From positions 1-64,000 of the forward strand of contig NZ_CP062976.1 of the NCBI RefSeq assembly GCF_014898075.1: a stretch of DNA of 64,000 nucleotides. Direction: 5' to 3'. Below the pieces are notes generated by a model. It made no database searches, was not told the DNA's origin, and saw only the letters and a program-made list of their open reading frames with translations. This stretch comes from Neisseria yangbaofengii. GTDB taxonomy: Bacteria; Pseudomonadota; Gammaproteobacteria; Burkholderiales; Neisseriaceae. The translations under genes and the position numbers were made by a program. Positions 1-10,915 of the stretch are shown piece after piece. How positions within the stretch are numbered: the first letter of the stretch is position 1; every line of letters starts with the position of its first letter.

Positions 1-33
1 TTGTGGATAAAAAATTGATGCGGTTGTGGATAA
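1..33. other. DnaA boxes, edge of oriC
   Basis: Two copies of TGTGGATAA (2-10 and 25-33) match the reverse complement of the DnaA box TTATCCACA. They lie directly upstream of dnaA, which fits the right edge of the replication origin; the rest of the origin is outside the window. A TATAAT at 41-46 could be the -10 of the dnaA promoter, but no good -35 is seen. Confidence 0.75.
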
Positions 34-77
34 AATTCAGTATAATCGCTGAATCTGTATATGCTTACATAGATTTC

Positions 78-133
78 AGGCCGTCTGAAAAACAGTGTGT
101 CATCAAGCTGTTTCTTTTATTTTCAGACGGCCT
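78..133. other. Inverted DUS pair upstream of dnaA
   Basis: AGGCCGTCTGAA at 78-89 and its inverse at 122-133 can form a 12-bp stem with a 32-nt loop. The loop is long for a terminator. The pair sits in the dnaA leader, about 55 bases before the start codon. Confidence 0.7.
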
Positions 134-186
134 TTGCTGTTTTCCTGCCTTTGTTTTCCCAAACGTTTTACGATTTGAGCCATTCC

Positions 187-1743
187 ATGACCTTAGCTGA
201 ATTTTGGCCGCAGTGCCTTTTGAGTCTGAACCTGACCTTACCCGCGCAACAATTCCAGCAATGGATTGCACCGTTGACCGTGGGCGAGGAAGGCGGCGTG
301 TGGGTGGTGTATGGCAAAAATCAGTTTGCCGTCAATATGTTGAAAAACCGGTTTGCCGCTAAGATTGATGCCGTTTGTGCGCAATTGGCGCCACAGCAGG
401 GGGCGCTGGTGTTTAAAGTCGGTGCAGGGCAAAGCTATGACATGGCGGCACAACAGGATGCGCCTGCGGCAGAGAATCAGGAAGTACAGGCGGCAGAAGC
501 GCCTTCGCAAGCAACGATTGCTGAAACCGCGCAAACCGATTTGGCTATGCCGTCTGAACACACGGCCAAGCCGATACCGAAAAAATCCGCTGCCGATATT
601 TTGGCCGAACGTTTGAAAACCCTACCGGAAAGCAAAGCCGCACCGGAAGCGGCAGAAGACAAACCCGCGCCCGGTAAAATCAAGCAGGAAGTGCAGCGTG
701 AGGCAGAAGAAGCGCGTTATCAGGCGACCAATTTATCGTCGGATTACACGTTTGACACCTTGGTCGAAGGTAAGGGCAACCGCATTGCCGCTGCCGCAGC
801 GCAGTCAATTGCAGAAAATCCGGGACAAAGTTATAACCCGTTTTTCCTATACGGAAGCACAGGCTTGGGTAAAACCCACTTGGTGCAGGCTATTGGTAAC
901 GAATTGCTGAAAAACAAGCCCGATGCCAAAGTGCGTTATATGCATTCCGATGATTACATCCGCAGCTTTATGAGCGCCGTGCGTTCCAATGGTTATGATG
1001 TGTTCAAACAGCAATACAAACAATACGATTTGCTGATTATCGACGATATTCAGTTCATCAAAGGCAAAGACCGCACGATGGAAGAGTTCTTCTATCTGTA
1101 TAACCATTTCCATAATGAAAAGAAACAGTTAATCTTAACTTGTGATGTATTGCCGGCCAAAATCGAAGATATGGACGACCGCCTGAAGTCACGCTTCTCA
1201 TGGGGGTTGACACTGGAACTCGAGCCGCCCGAATTGGAAATGCGCGTGGCGATTTTGCAGAAAAAAGCCGAATCCGCAGGCGTAAACCTGACCGAAGAAG
1301 CGGCGTTTTTCATTGCCAACCTGATTCGCTCGAATGTGCGTGAATTGGAAGGCGCGTTCAACCGTGTCAGCGCCAGCAGCCGCTTTATGAATAAGCCGAT
1401 TGACATCGATTTGGCACGAGATGCGCTGCAAGACATCATCGCCGTGCGTCATAAAGTAATTACCGCCGATTTGATTATCGATGCCACTGCCAAATATTAC
1501 CGCATTAAAATCAGTGATATCCTGGGCAAAAAACGCACGCGCAATATTGCCCGCCCGCGCCAAGTGGCGATGAGTTTGACTAAAGAACTCACCAATTTAA
1601 GCCTGCCGTCCATCGGCGATGTTTTCGGCGGTCGCGACCATACCACTGTGATGCACGGCGTGAAGGCGGTCGCAAAACTGCGCGAAGAGGATCCCGAATT
1701 GGCGCAGGATTATGAAAAACTACTGATTATGATTCAGAACTGA
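187..1743 (+). CDS. dnaA: Chromosomal replication initiator DnaA
   Basis: 518-residue DnaA, the usual neisserial length. It binds DnaA boxes at oriC and melts the origin as an ATP-bound filament. An N-terminal DnaB-interaction domain (about residues 1-90) is followed by an acidic/alanine-rich linker, the AAA+ module with Walker A GSTGLGKT (223-230) and Walker B LLIIDD (about 281), and a C-terminal DNA-binding domain with the signature GRDHTTVMHG (about 482). The start at 187 was chosen because MTLAEFWPQCL is the family N-terminus; upstream in-frame codons run through the DUS pair. dnaN follows 183 bases downstream. Confidence 0.97.
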   Translation: MTLAEFWPQCLLSLNLTLPAQQFQQWIAPLTVGEEGGVWVVYGKNQFAVNMLKNRFAAKIDAVCAQLAPQQGALVFKVGAGQSYDMAAQQDAPAAENQEVQAAEAPSQATIAETAQTDLAMPSEHTAKPIPKKSAADILAERLKTLPESKAAPEAAEDKPAPGKIKQEVQREAEEARYQATNLSSDYTFDTLVEGKGNRIAAAAAQSIAENPGQSYNPFFLYGSTGLGKTHLVQAIGNELLKNKPDAKVRYMHSDDYIRSFMSAVRSNGYDVFKQQYKQYDLLIIDDIQFIKGKDRTMEEFFYLYNHFHNEKKQLILTCDVLPAKIEDMDDRLKSRFSWGLTLELEPPELEMRVAILQKKAESAGVNLTEEAAFFIANLIRSNVRELEGAFNRVSASSRFMNKPIDIDLARDALQDIIAVRHKVITADLIIDATAKYYRIKISDILGKKRTRNIARPRQVAMSLTKELTNLSLPSIGDVFGGRDHTTVMHGVKAVAKLREEDPELAQDYEKLLIMIQN

Positions 1744-1763
1744 TGTTCAGACGGCCTGATAAA

Positions 1764-1870
1764 TATAGTAAATCCACTTTAAAATAGTACGGCGTTGGTT
1801 CGCCTGGCCGTATTATTTATACTGTCTTCTGCTCGCCGCCTTGTCCTGTTTTAAAGTGAAGCCACTGTAT
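1764..1870. repeat. Correia (NEMIS-type) element
   Basis: 107-bp element beginning TATAGT and ending near TGTAT, with the typical core halves GTACGGCGTTG and CGCCTTGTCCTG. It lies between dnaA and dnaN. It is flanked by inverted DUS copies (1746-1757 and 1872-1883), so it sits inside a former DUS pair. Confidence 0.85.
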
Positions 1871-1926
1871 CAGGCCGTCTGAAACCGAAAACCGACAAAA
1901 CCAAACAAAATCCAAAGGACTTTCCC

Positions 1927-3030
1927 ATGTTAATTTTGCAAGCCGACCGCGACAGCATTCTCAAGCCGCTGCAAGCCGTTACCGGTATTGTGGAACGCCG
2001 CCATACCTTGCCGATTCTGTCTAACGTGTTAATCGAAAGCAGCAACGGTCAAACCAATATCTTGGCGACCGACTTGGAAATCCAAATCAACACCCACGGC
2101 CCGGAAAGCCAAGCGGGGGATTTCCGCATCACCACCAACGCCAAAAAATTCCAAGACATTCTGCGCGCGCTGCCGGATAGCGCCATCGTGTCGCTGGATT
2201 GGGCGGATAACCGTCTGACCTTGAAAGCGGGTAAATCGCGTTTCGCGCTGCAAACCCTGCCTGCGGAGGACTTTCCGTTGATGAGCGTGGGAGAGGACGT
2301 GAGCGCGGCTTTTGCGCTGACGCAGGACACCTTTAAAAACATGTTGTCGCAAGTGCAATACAGCATGGCGGTGCAAGACATCCGCTATTACCTCAACGGC
2401 TTGCTGATGCAGGTGGAGGGCAATCAATTGCGTTTGGTGGCGACCGACGGCCACCGTTTGGCGTATTCCGCCACCGCCATTGAAGCAGAATTGCCGAAAG
2501 CCGAAGTGATTCTGCCGCGCAAAACCGTATTGGAATTGTTTAAGCTGCTGAACCATCCGGGTGAGGCCGTCAGCGTGGAACTGTTGAATAACCAAGTACG
2601 TTTCCGCTGCAACGATACCGTAATTGTGAGCAAGGTCATCGACGGCAAATTCCCCGATTTCAACCGCGTGATTCCGTTGGACAACGATAAAATCTTTTTG
2701 GTATCGCGCACCGAATTGCTGGGCGCGCTGGAGCGTGCTTCGATTTTGGCCAATGAAAAATTCCGTGGCGCACGTTTATTTTTACAACCGGGCCTGCTGA
2801 GCGTGGTGTGTTCCAACAACGAGCAGGAAGAAGCGCGTGAGGAACTGGAAATCGCTTATCAAGGCGGCGAATTGGAAGTGGGCTTCAACATCGGCTATTT
2901 GATGGACGTATTGCGCAACATCCATTCAGACGATATGCAGCTTGCTTTCGGCGATGCCAACCATTCGACCTTGTTTACCATGCCGAATAATCCGGACTTC
3001 AAATACATTGTGATGCCGATGCGCATTTGA
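1927..3030 (+). CDS. dnaN: DNA polymerase III sliding clamp, beta subunit
   Basis: 367 residues, full length for DnaN. It forms the ring-shaped dimer that tethers the replicative polymerase to DNA. The N-terminus MLILQADRDSILKPLQAV, the HTLPILSNVLIES segment and the C-terminal YIVMPMRI are characteristic; this last part contributes to the hydrophobic cleft that binds clamp-binding peptides. The conserved dnaA-dnaN order supports the call. An AAAGGAC ribosome-binding site sits a few bases before the ATG. An AT-type DUS hairpin follows the gene as a terminator. Confidence 0.97.
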   Translation: MLILQADRDSILKPLQAVTGIVERRHTLPILSNVLIESSNGQTNILATDLEIQINTHGPESQAGDFRITTNAKKFQDILRALPDSAIVSLDWADNRLTLKAGKSRFALQTLPAEDFPLMSVGEDVSAAFALTQDTFKNMLSQVQYSMAVQDIRYYLNGLLMQVEGNQLRLVATDGHRLAYSATAIEAELPKAEVILPRKTVLELFKLLNHPGEAVSVELLNNQVRFRCNDTVIVSKVIDGKFPDFNRVIPLDNDKIFLVSRTELLGALERASILANEKFRGARLFLQPGLLSVVCSNNEQEEAREELEIAYQGGELEVGFNIGYLMDVLRNIHSDDMQLAFGDANHSTLFTMPNNPDFKYIVMPMRI

Positions 3031-3083
3031 CGAAAATATATCGGCAAGGCCGTCTGAAAAGCGCCGGCCTTGCCGCAATGATT

Positions 3084-3113
3084 ATGCCGTCTGAAACTGT
3101 TTTCAGACGGCAT
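3084..3113. terminator. AT-dialect DUS hairpin after dnaN
   Basis: ATGCCGTCTGAA and its inverse form a 12-bp stem with a 6-nt loop, followed by a T run. It uses the AT dialect, unlike most copies in this window. Confidence 0.8.
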
Positions 3114-3139
3114 TTTTCATGAAAGATTTGCATACGTAA

Positions 3140-5686
<2,547 letters not shown>

Positions 5687-5704
5687 TTAAATGAATGTAT
5701 TCAA

Positions 5705-5735
5705 AGGCCGTCTGAAACTGTGTTTCAGACGGCCT
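5705..5735. terminator. DUS-pair terminator after gyrB
   Basis: Perfect inverted AGGCCGTCTGAA pair with a 7-nt loop, followed by TTTTT. Confidence 0.85.
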
Positions 5736-5778
5736 TTTTGTATGATATTGATGACATCGAATCAAACCAGTCAAAATG

Positions 5779-5796
5779 TATAGTGGATTCACTATA
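5779..5796. repeat. 18-bp palindrome, collapsed Correia termini
   Basis: TATAGTGGATTCACTATA equals the two terminal repeats of the Correia element joined with no core between them. It is probably a deletion remnant, or a site with little more than the ends left. Confidence 0.5.
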
Positions 5797-6248
5797 ATTA
5801 TTACGTTAATTTTTTGGCGGTTGATAGGCCGCCTGAATCCGTTAATAGTGTGGGGCATGATAATCAGAACGAGATTAAATGATTGTATTTAAAATAGAAT
5901 AAATAGTTTATTTGGCTGGTTATCTTCTTCATTTGATTTAATTTTTCGTAAAAATTCCACTGTTGGCCGCGCTTTATGTCAAACTGCATAAATCAGGACA
6001 GATGGCTGTTTCGGCAGAATGTTAATAGTTTAAAGATACTAAGATTAAGATTTAGATTTAAAATAGTAAACTATAATCGATTCCATAGTTTTAATAGCTA
6101 AAATCTTCATGTATAGTCTGTTTCGTCATAGCAAACAAACAGCATCTGGCGGCAGTCATCTCCGACCATGATAATAAAAATCATCGAAGCAGCTTAAACT
6201 AAGCCTGCTTTAAAGATTTCCATTTAACTAATACCAAGGAGCAACACC
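5797..6248. other. Gene-free katA upstream region
   Basis: About 450 bases with no supportable gene. From about 6000 it is AT-rich. It contains the short palindrome ATAGTAAACTAT (6063-6074), and ATAG recurs at about 6087 and 6115. ATAG/CTAT quartets are the unit of OxyR sites and catalase genes are classic OxyR targets, but the spacing here does not match the full four-quartet pattern. A leftover AGGCCGCCTGAA (DUS with one change) is near 5828. Confidence 0.4.
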
Positions 6249-7757
6249 ATGAATAAATGCCCTGTAAACCACTTGACCATGAGCAACGGTGCGCCGGTTG
6301 CCGATAACCAAAACAGCCTGACCGCCGGTCCGCGCGGTCCTTTACTGTCGCAAGATTTGTGGCTCAATGAAAAATTGGGTGATTTTGTGCGCGAAGTGAT
6401 TCCTGAGCGTCGTATGCACGCGAAGGGCAGCGGTGCATTCGGTACTTTTACCGTTACTAACGACATCACTCGCTATACCCGTGCATCGATTTTTAGCGAA
6501 GTCGGCAAAAAAACCGAAATGTTTGCTCGCTTTTCTACCGTGGCCGGTGAGCGCGGTGCGGCCGATGCTGAGCGCGATATTCGTGGTTTTGCCTTGAAGT
6601 TTTACACTGACGAAGGCAACTGGGACATGGTCGGTAACAACACGCCGGTGTTCTTTGTACGCGACCCGCGTAAATTTCCGGATTTGAATAAGGTGGTAAA
6701 ACGCGACCCGCGCACCAATCTGCGCAGCCCGAACAATAATTGGGACTGGTGGACATTGCTGCCGGAAGCCTTCCATCAAATAACCATCGTGATGTCGGAT
6801 CGCGGTATTCCACGTTCTTACCGCCACATGCACGGTTTCGGTTCGCACACTTATAGCTTCTGGAACAAAGAAGGCGAACGTTTCTGGGTGAAATTCCACT
6901 TTTGCACTCAGCAAGGCATTGAAAATCTGACCGATGCCCAAGCCGAAGCGGTGATTGCGAAAGACCGTGAAAGCAACCAACGCGACCTGTATGAAGCGAT
7001 TGAGCGCGGCGAGTTTCCGAAATGGAAAATGTACGTGCAAATCATGCCGGAAGCCGATGCCGAAAAAGTGCCTTACCATCCGTTTGATTTGACCAAAGTA
7101 TGGCCGAAAGGTGATTATCCGCTGATTGAAGTGGGTGAGTTTGAATTAAACAAAAATCCGGAAAACTACTTTGCCGATGTCGAACAAGCTGCTTTTGCGC
7201 CGAGCAATCTGGTGCCGGGCATCAGCGCATCGCCGGATAAAATGCTGCAAGCGCGTTTGTTTAACTATGCCGATGCCGGGCGTTACCGCTTGGGTGTAAA
7301 CCGCAATCAAATTCCGGTCAATGCGCCGCGTTGTCCGGTACACAGCAATGCCCGCGACGGTTTGAACCGCGTTGACGGCAACTATGGCAGCTTGAAAAAC
7401 TACGAGCCAAACAGCTACGGCCTGTGGCAGGAGCAGCCTGAATTTTCCGAGCCGCCTTTGAAAATCAACGGTGATGCTGATTACTGGAATTTCCGTGAAG
7501 ATGATGCGGATTACTTCAGCCAACCGCGCGCGTTGTTCAACCTGATGAACGATATGCAAAAACAAGCTTTGTTTGACAACACCGCTGCGGCCATGGGTGA
7601 TGCGGCAGATTTCATCAAACACCGCCACATCCGCAACTGCTTCATGTGTGACCCTGCTTACGGCGAAGGCGTTGCCAAAGCCTTGGGCATGACCGTTGCC
7701 GATGCACAAGCCGCCCGCGAGACCGATCCTGCGCTGGGCCAACCGGGTTTGCTGTAA
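6249..7757 (+). CDS. katA: Monofunctional haem catalase
   Basis: 502 residues, the size of a small-subunit (clade 3) catalase. It converts hydrogen peroxide to water and oxygen in the cytoplasm. Visible are the distal haem motif [12 protein letters not shown] with catalytic His57, the [12 protein letters not shown] segment with the distal Asn, and the proximal haem-ligand motif [14 protein letters not shown] with its Tyr. An AAGGAG ribosome-binding site precedes the ATG. It is a single-gene unit followed by a Correia element. The symbol katA is used by family; the neisserial gene is also called kat. Confidence 0.95.
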   Translation: MNKCPVNHLTMSNGAPVADNQNSLTAGPRGPLLSQDLWLNEKLGDFVREVIPERRMHAKGSGAFGTFTVTNDITRYTRASIFSEVGKKTEMFARFSTVAGERGAADAERDIRGFALKFYTDEGNWDMVGNNTPVFFVRDPRKFPDLNKVVKRDPRTNLRSPNNNWDWWTLLPEAFHQITIVMSDRGIPRSYRHMHGFGSHTYSFWNKEGERFWVKFHFCTQQGIENLTDAQAEAVIAKDRESNQRDLYEAIERGEFPKWKMYVQIMPEADAEKVPYHPFDLTKVWPKGDYPLIEVGEFELNKNPENYFADVEQAAFAPSNLVPGISASPDKMLQARLFNYADAGRYRLGVNRNQIPVNAPRCPVHSNARDGLNRVDGNYGSLKNYEPNSYGLWQEQPEFSEPPLKINGDADYWNFREDDADYFSQPRALFNLMNDMQKQALFDNTAAAMGDAADFIKHRHIRNCFMCDPAYGEGVAKALGMTVADAQAARETDPALGQPGLL

Positions 7758-7787
7758 TGTGGTTGGAGATTAACGAGCGGATTGATG

Positions 7788-7894
7788 CATAGTGAATCCA
7801 CTTTAAAATAGTACGGCGTTGGCTCGCCCAGCCGTATTACCGATACTGTCTTCGGCTCGCCGCCTTGTCCTATTTTTAAAGTGAATCCACTATA
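7788..7894. repeat. Correia element after katA
   Basis: 107-bp copy beginning CATAGTGAATCCACTTTAAA and ending GTGAATCCACTATA, with the same core as the other copies. It lies 30 bases after the katA stop. Confidence 0.87.
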
Positions 7895-7934
7895 TTGATT
7901 CACCCGAATCAGGATTAAGGCTTGATATGAGTAA

Positions 7935-7960
7935 AGGCCGTCTGAATGTTCAGACGGCTT
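7935..7960. terminator. DUS-pair hairpin
   Basis: AGGCCGTCTGAA (7935-7946) and TTCAGACGGCTT (7949-7960) with a 2-nt gap; the outer base pair is lost. It directly abuts the following miniature element. Confidence 0.65.
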
Positions 7961-8089
7961 GAGACCTTCGCAAAATCTCCATCTTTGGCGTTATGCGCCC
8001 GAAAGTTTGCCTGTCTTTATATATCTCTTCGCTTTCCGTGCTGCTCTGGCTTGGAACTGCACTCAAATCCGGGGTTTTGTAAAAGTCCC
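7961..8089. mobile_element. Miniature element with IS5-family-like ends (copy 1)
   Basis: About 129 bp with imperfect inverted termini: GAGACCTTCGCAAAA on the left and TTTTGTAAAAGTCCC on the right. These match the GAGACCTTTGCAAAA ends of the decayed IS1106-like elements at 30020 and 43828. It holds no coding capacity and is related to the copy at 11757-11899. Confidence 0.7.
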
Positions 8090-8132
8090 GGCCTGGCTTT
8101 AAATATGAAAAAATTAAATATGAAAAAAGGTT

Positions 8133-9095
8133 TCAGACGGCCTCGACCAAATATTTCCATTCGCCGTAACCTTCTTCATCCATTTTGTCCAACGGAATAA
8201 AACGCAGGCTGGCGCCGTTGATACAAAAGCGCAGACCGCCGAGTGCTTGCGGGCCGTCGGGGAAAACGTGGCCCAAATGCGAATCGGCTGCTTTGCTGCG
8301 CACTTCGATTCGGCGCATGTCATGACTCAAGTCTTCCAGCGCGGTGATGTGTTCGCGTGCGATCGGTTTGGCAAAGCTCGGCCAGCCGCAGCCGGAATCG
8401 AATTTGTCGGCGGAGCTGAACAAAGGTTCGCCGCTGACAATGTCGACATAAATGCCCGGATCGAACAAATGGTCGTAAGCGTGGGAAAACGGGCGTTCGG
8501 TGCCGCTTTGTTGGGTGACGTAATATTCTTCCCCGCTCAATTTTGCCCGGATTTCGGTTTCAGACGGCCTGCCGAATACGCGCGGGGTGGCATGAGCGGC
8601 GGATAAGGGTTTGTGCGCCAAACGGATGTCGATGTGGCAATAACCGTTAGGATTTTTGCCCAAGTAATCTTGATGGTAGTCTTCGGCAGGATAGAAATGC
8701 TGCAAAGGCCCGCATTCCACCACAATCGGCGCGGTGTGTTTTTGCTGCTCGGCGGCCAAGGCGGCGCGGATGACTGCTTCATCGTCCGGCTTGGTATAAT
8801 AAATGCCGGTGCGGTATTGCTCGCCGACATCGTTACCCTGGCGGTTGAGCAAGGTCGGGTCGATGATGCGGAAATAGTATTGCAACACATTGTCCAAGCT
8901 GATTTTTTCGTCGTCAAACACGACTTTCACCACTTCGGCATGGCCGGTGTTGCGGTGGCAAACGTCTTCGTAAGAAGGGTTGTCGGTACGGCCGTTGGCA
9001 TAGCCCGATACGGCTTCCAAGACACCGTGGATGCGGCGGAAATAGGCTTCGACGCCCCAAAAGCAGCCTCCGGCCAGATAAATGGTGTGTGTCAT
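8133..9095 (-). CDS. msrAB: Fused methionine sulfoxide reductase MsrA-MsrB
   Basis: 320 residues. MsrA reduces the S and MsrB the R epimer of methionine sulfoxide. The MsrA domain (1-170) has the catalytic GGCFWG near its N-terminus; the MsrB domain (about 185-320) has SGCGWPSF and the catalytic RFCINGASL. The well-known neisserial PilB/MsrAB is about 520 residues because it starts with a periplasmic thioredoxin-like domain and signal peptide; both are absent, so this version is probably cytoplasmic. The linker residues GRPSET are encoded by a DUS. I chose the second ATG because its spacing from AGAG is better; a start at 9101 adds two residues. Confidence 0.92.
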   Translation of the reverse strand: MTHTIYLAGGCFWGVEAYFRRIHGVLEAVSGYANGRTDNPSYEDVCHRNTGHAEVVKVVFDDEKISLDNVLQYYFRIIDPTLLNRQGNDVGEQYRTGIYYTKPDDEAVIRAALAAEQQKHTAPIVVECGPLQHFYPAEDYHQDYLGKNPNGYCHIDIRLAHKPLSAAHATPRVFGRPSETEIRAKLSGEEYYVTQQSGTERPFSHAYDHLFDPGIYVDIVSGEPLFSSADKFDSGCGWPSFAKPIAREHITALEDLSHDMRRIEVRSKAADSHLGHVFPDGPQALGGLRFCINGASLRFIPLDKMDEEGYGEWKYLVEAV

Positions 9096-9229
9096 TGTCA
9101 TTCTCTGTTTAAAATTGAATTACTTACATATGGGCATTCCCTAAAATTTCTATTCGTTTTACAATTGCGAATTATTCTTAAATTTATGCCGAACTCATCA
9201 GGCCGTCTGAAAGCTCATGAAAGCTTATT

Positions 9230-10309
9230 ATGTCCATCGCTGATCCCAAAAGAATTTTAATCATCAAATTGCGCCATCATGGCGACGTGTTGCTGACCAC
9301 GCCGGTAGTGGCCGCCATCAAACAGCGTTTTCCCGATTGCGAAGTCGATATGCTGGTGTATCAGGAAACAGCCGACATTATCCGAGACAATCCCGAGATT
9401 ACACATATTTTCAGTGTGGATCGCGCGTGGAAAAAGCAAGGGGTGACGGCGCAACTTAAGCATGAAACCGATTTATTCAAGCGGCTTAAAGCGCGCTGTT
9501 ACGATTGGGCATTTAATTTGTCCGACCAATGGCGCACGGCGTTTATTGCCAAATTCTGCGCCGAATGCAGTGTGGCCTTGGCTTATGGAAAACGCGATAA
9601 TGCGGCATGGCGTTTTTGTCATGATTTTATCAACCCTGATTTGGACGTAAACCATCATGTTATCGAGCGGCATTTGGCGGTGTTGCCGCCGTTGTTGGTG
9701 CGTGAAGATTGCGGCGAAGCGAAAGTACTGCTGACCGTCAGTGACGAAGTACGCCGCAGTTGGGAAAACAAATTGCGTGAACAAGGCTGGCGCGGCGAGA
9801 ATTATGTGTTGGTGCATCCCGGCTCGCGCTGGTTGTTTAAATGTTGGGAAGACGGTAAAAATGCGGCGGTGGTACAGCTTTTGCTCAACCACGGCTGCCA
9901 TGTGGTGCTTACCGCCGCGCCCAATGAAGCCGAGCGCAATATGCTGGATGAGATTTTAGGCCGTCTGAACATTCCGGCCGGCGTGAGGGTGTGGGACATG
10001 GGCGGCAAACTCAACCTGCGCGAACTTGCCGCCGCGATTGACGGCGCGCAACTGTTCTTCGGCGTCGATTCGGTTCCCATGCACATTGCGGCGGCCTTGG
10101 ATAAACCGCAAGTCGCTCTGTTCGGCCCGACATGGGTTGGCCGTTGGCGGCCGTATTCGGAACAGGCTGAAGTAGTTTGGGCGGGTGATTTCGGCGAATT
10201 GCCGCATCCGGACAGTATCAATACCGATGATAAAACGCGTTTGCTTGGCGCAATTCCTTTAGAAGCGGTATGGGAAAAAATTGCAGCGAAGCTGGGCTTG
10301 CCGCGTTAG
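9230..10309 (+). CDS. Lipopolysaccharide heptosyltransferase, GT9 family (WaaQ-like)
   Basis: 359 residues. The ADP-heptose:LPS heptosyltransferase family adds heptose to the inner core of LPS at the cytoplasmic face of the inner membrane. The N-terminus KRILIIKLRHHGDVLLTTPV is the glycine-rich donor-side signature, and the C-terminal half has VLVHPGSRWLFKCW and FFGVDSVPMHIAAALDKP, where GT9 enzymes bind ADP-heptose. It most resembles the heptosyltransferase III (RfaQ/WaaQ) branch, though the exact acceptor cannot be read from sequence. It follows a short intergenic region divergent from msrAB. Confidence 0.85.
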   Translation: MSIADPKRILIIKLRHHGDVLLTTPVVAAIKQRFPDCEVDMLVYQETADIIRDNPEITHIFSVDRAWKKQGVTAQLKHETDLFKRLKARCYDWAFNLSDQWRTAFIAKFCAECSVALAYGKRDNAAWRFCHDFINPDLDVNHHVIERHLAVLPPLLVREDCGEAKVLLTVSDEVRRSWENKLREQGWRGENYVLVHPGSRWLFKCWEDGKNAAVVQLLLNHGCHVVLTAAPNEAERNMLDEILGRLNIPAGVRVWDMGGKLNLRELAAAIDGAQLFFGVDSVPMHIAAALDKPQVALFGPTWVGRWRPYSEQAEVVWAGDFGELPHPDSINTDDKTRLLGAIPLEAVWEKIAAKLGLPR

Positions 10310-10317
10310 CAGTGTTT

Positions 10318-10424
10318 TATAGTCGTTTCAAATAAAAATAATACAGCGTTGCCAGCTTCCTTATGTACTAGATGTACACGGCGGTCGCTGTCGCCTTGTC
10401 TTATTTCTATTTGAAACGACTATA
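10318..10424. repeat. Correia-like element with different termini
   Basis: 107-bp element with ends TATAGTCGTTTCAAATA and TATTTGAAACGACTATA, perfect inverted repeats. The core (ATACAGCGTTGCC and GTCGCCTTGTCTTATT) and the length match ordinary Correia copies, but the terminal repeat after TATAGT is wholly different from the usual GGATTCACTTTAAA. Confidence 0.75.
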
Positions 10425-10431
10425 TATCAAC

Positions 10432-10463
10432 AGGCCGTCTGAAAAACTGGTTTCAGACGGCCT
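10432..10463. terminator. DUS-pair terminator
   Basis: Perfect 12-bp inverted DUS with an 8-nt loop, between the heptosyltransferase gene and the converging porin fragment. Confidence 0.78.
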
Positions 10464-10471
10464 GTTCGATT

Positions 10472-10813
10472 TCAGCGCTCTTTCCCGAAACCGATATATG
10501 ATTCGCCACGCTGTTTGCGTTCGCGCCATTCTTGGCGTAATGAGCCGTTGTTGCCGTTGTATTTATCGGAAGCGGTCGGTGTGTCTTGTTGCCATTGCCA
10601 CGTCATTTGGTTGCCGTTGCTGCCAATCGGATACGAGCCGCGCAAGCCGATAAGGCTGCCTTGGTCGGCAATTTGGGTATGGGAAACGGATTTGCCGTTG
10701 ATTTTGGTGCGCGAGCTTTCCACGCCGCTTTTGAGTTGGCCGTAGATTTTTACTTCGGCACACGCCAACACGGGCAGGAGCAGGGCAGTTAAGACAAAGG
10801 CGGCGGATTTCAT
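10472..10813 (-). CDS. Short porin-like protein (N-terminal part of a neisserial porin)
   Basis: 113 residues. A signal peptide (KSAAFVLTALLLPVLACA) is followed by VKIYGQLKSGVESSR, SLIGLRGSYPIGSN and MTWQWQQDT, the order seen in the first strands of PorA/PorB-type trimeric porins, and by ESYIGFGKER near the end. Full porins are about 330-390 residues, so roughly two thirds is missing; no remainder is found downstream, where a DUS terminator starts 8 bases past the stop. The start at 10813 is favoured by AAAGG seven bases upstream. It is either a truncated porin gene or a small secreted protein derived from one. Confidence 0.65.
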   Translation of the reverse strand: MKSAAFVLTALLLPVLACAEVKIYGQLKSGVESSRTKINGKSVSHTQIADQGSLIGLRGSYPIGSNGNQMTWQWQQDTPTASDKYNGNNGSLRQEWRERKQRGESYIGFGKER

Positions 10814-10915
10814 GATTGCCTTTCGCATCAAAAGAAAATAAGATGGAATCAAGTATAACCGACTTGGCTGTAAAAGAATGACGGTTCAGGTAAAGGCCGT
10901 CTGAAAGGAAACGAT

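Noticed and set aside
2029-2595. Long open frame antisense to dnaN
   Set aside because: It mirrors codon bias of dnaN, has no ribosome-binding site and no recognisable protein features. Similar shadow frames occur opposite gyrB, katA, ccoN and others.
6063-6074. ATAGTAAACTAT as an OxyR site for katA
   Set aside because: Quartets are present but the 7-nt spacing of the OxyR consensus is not met.
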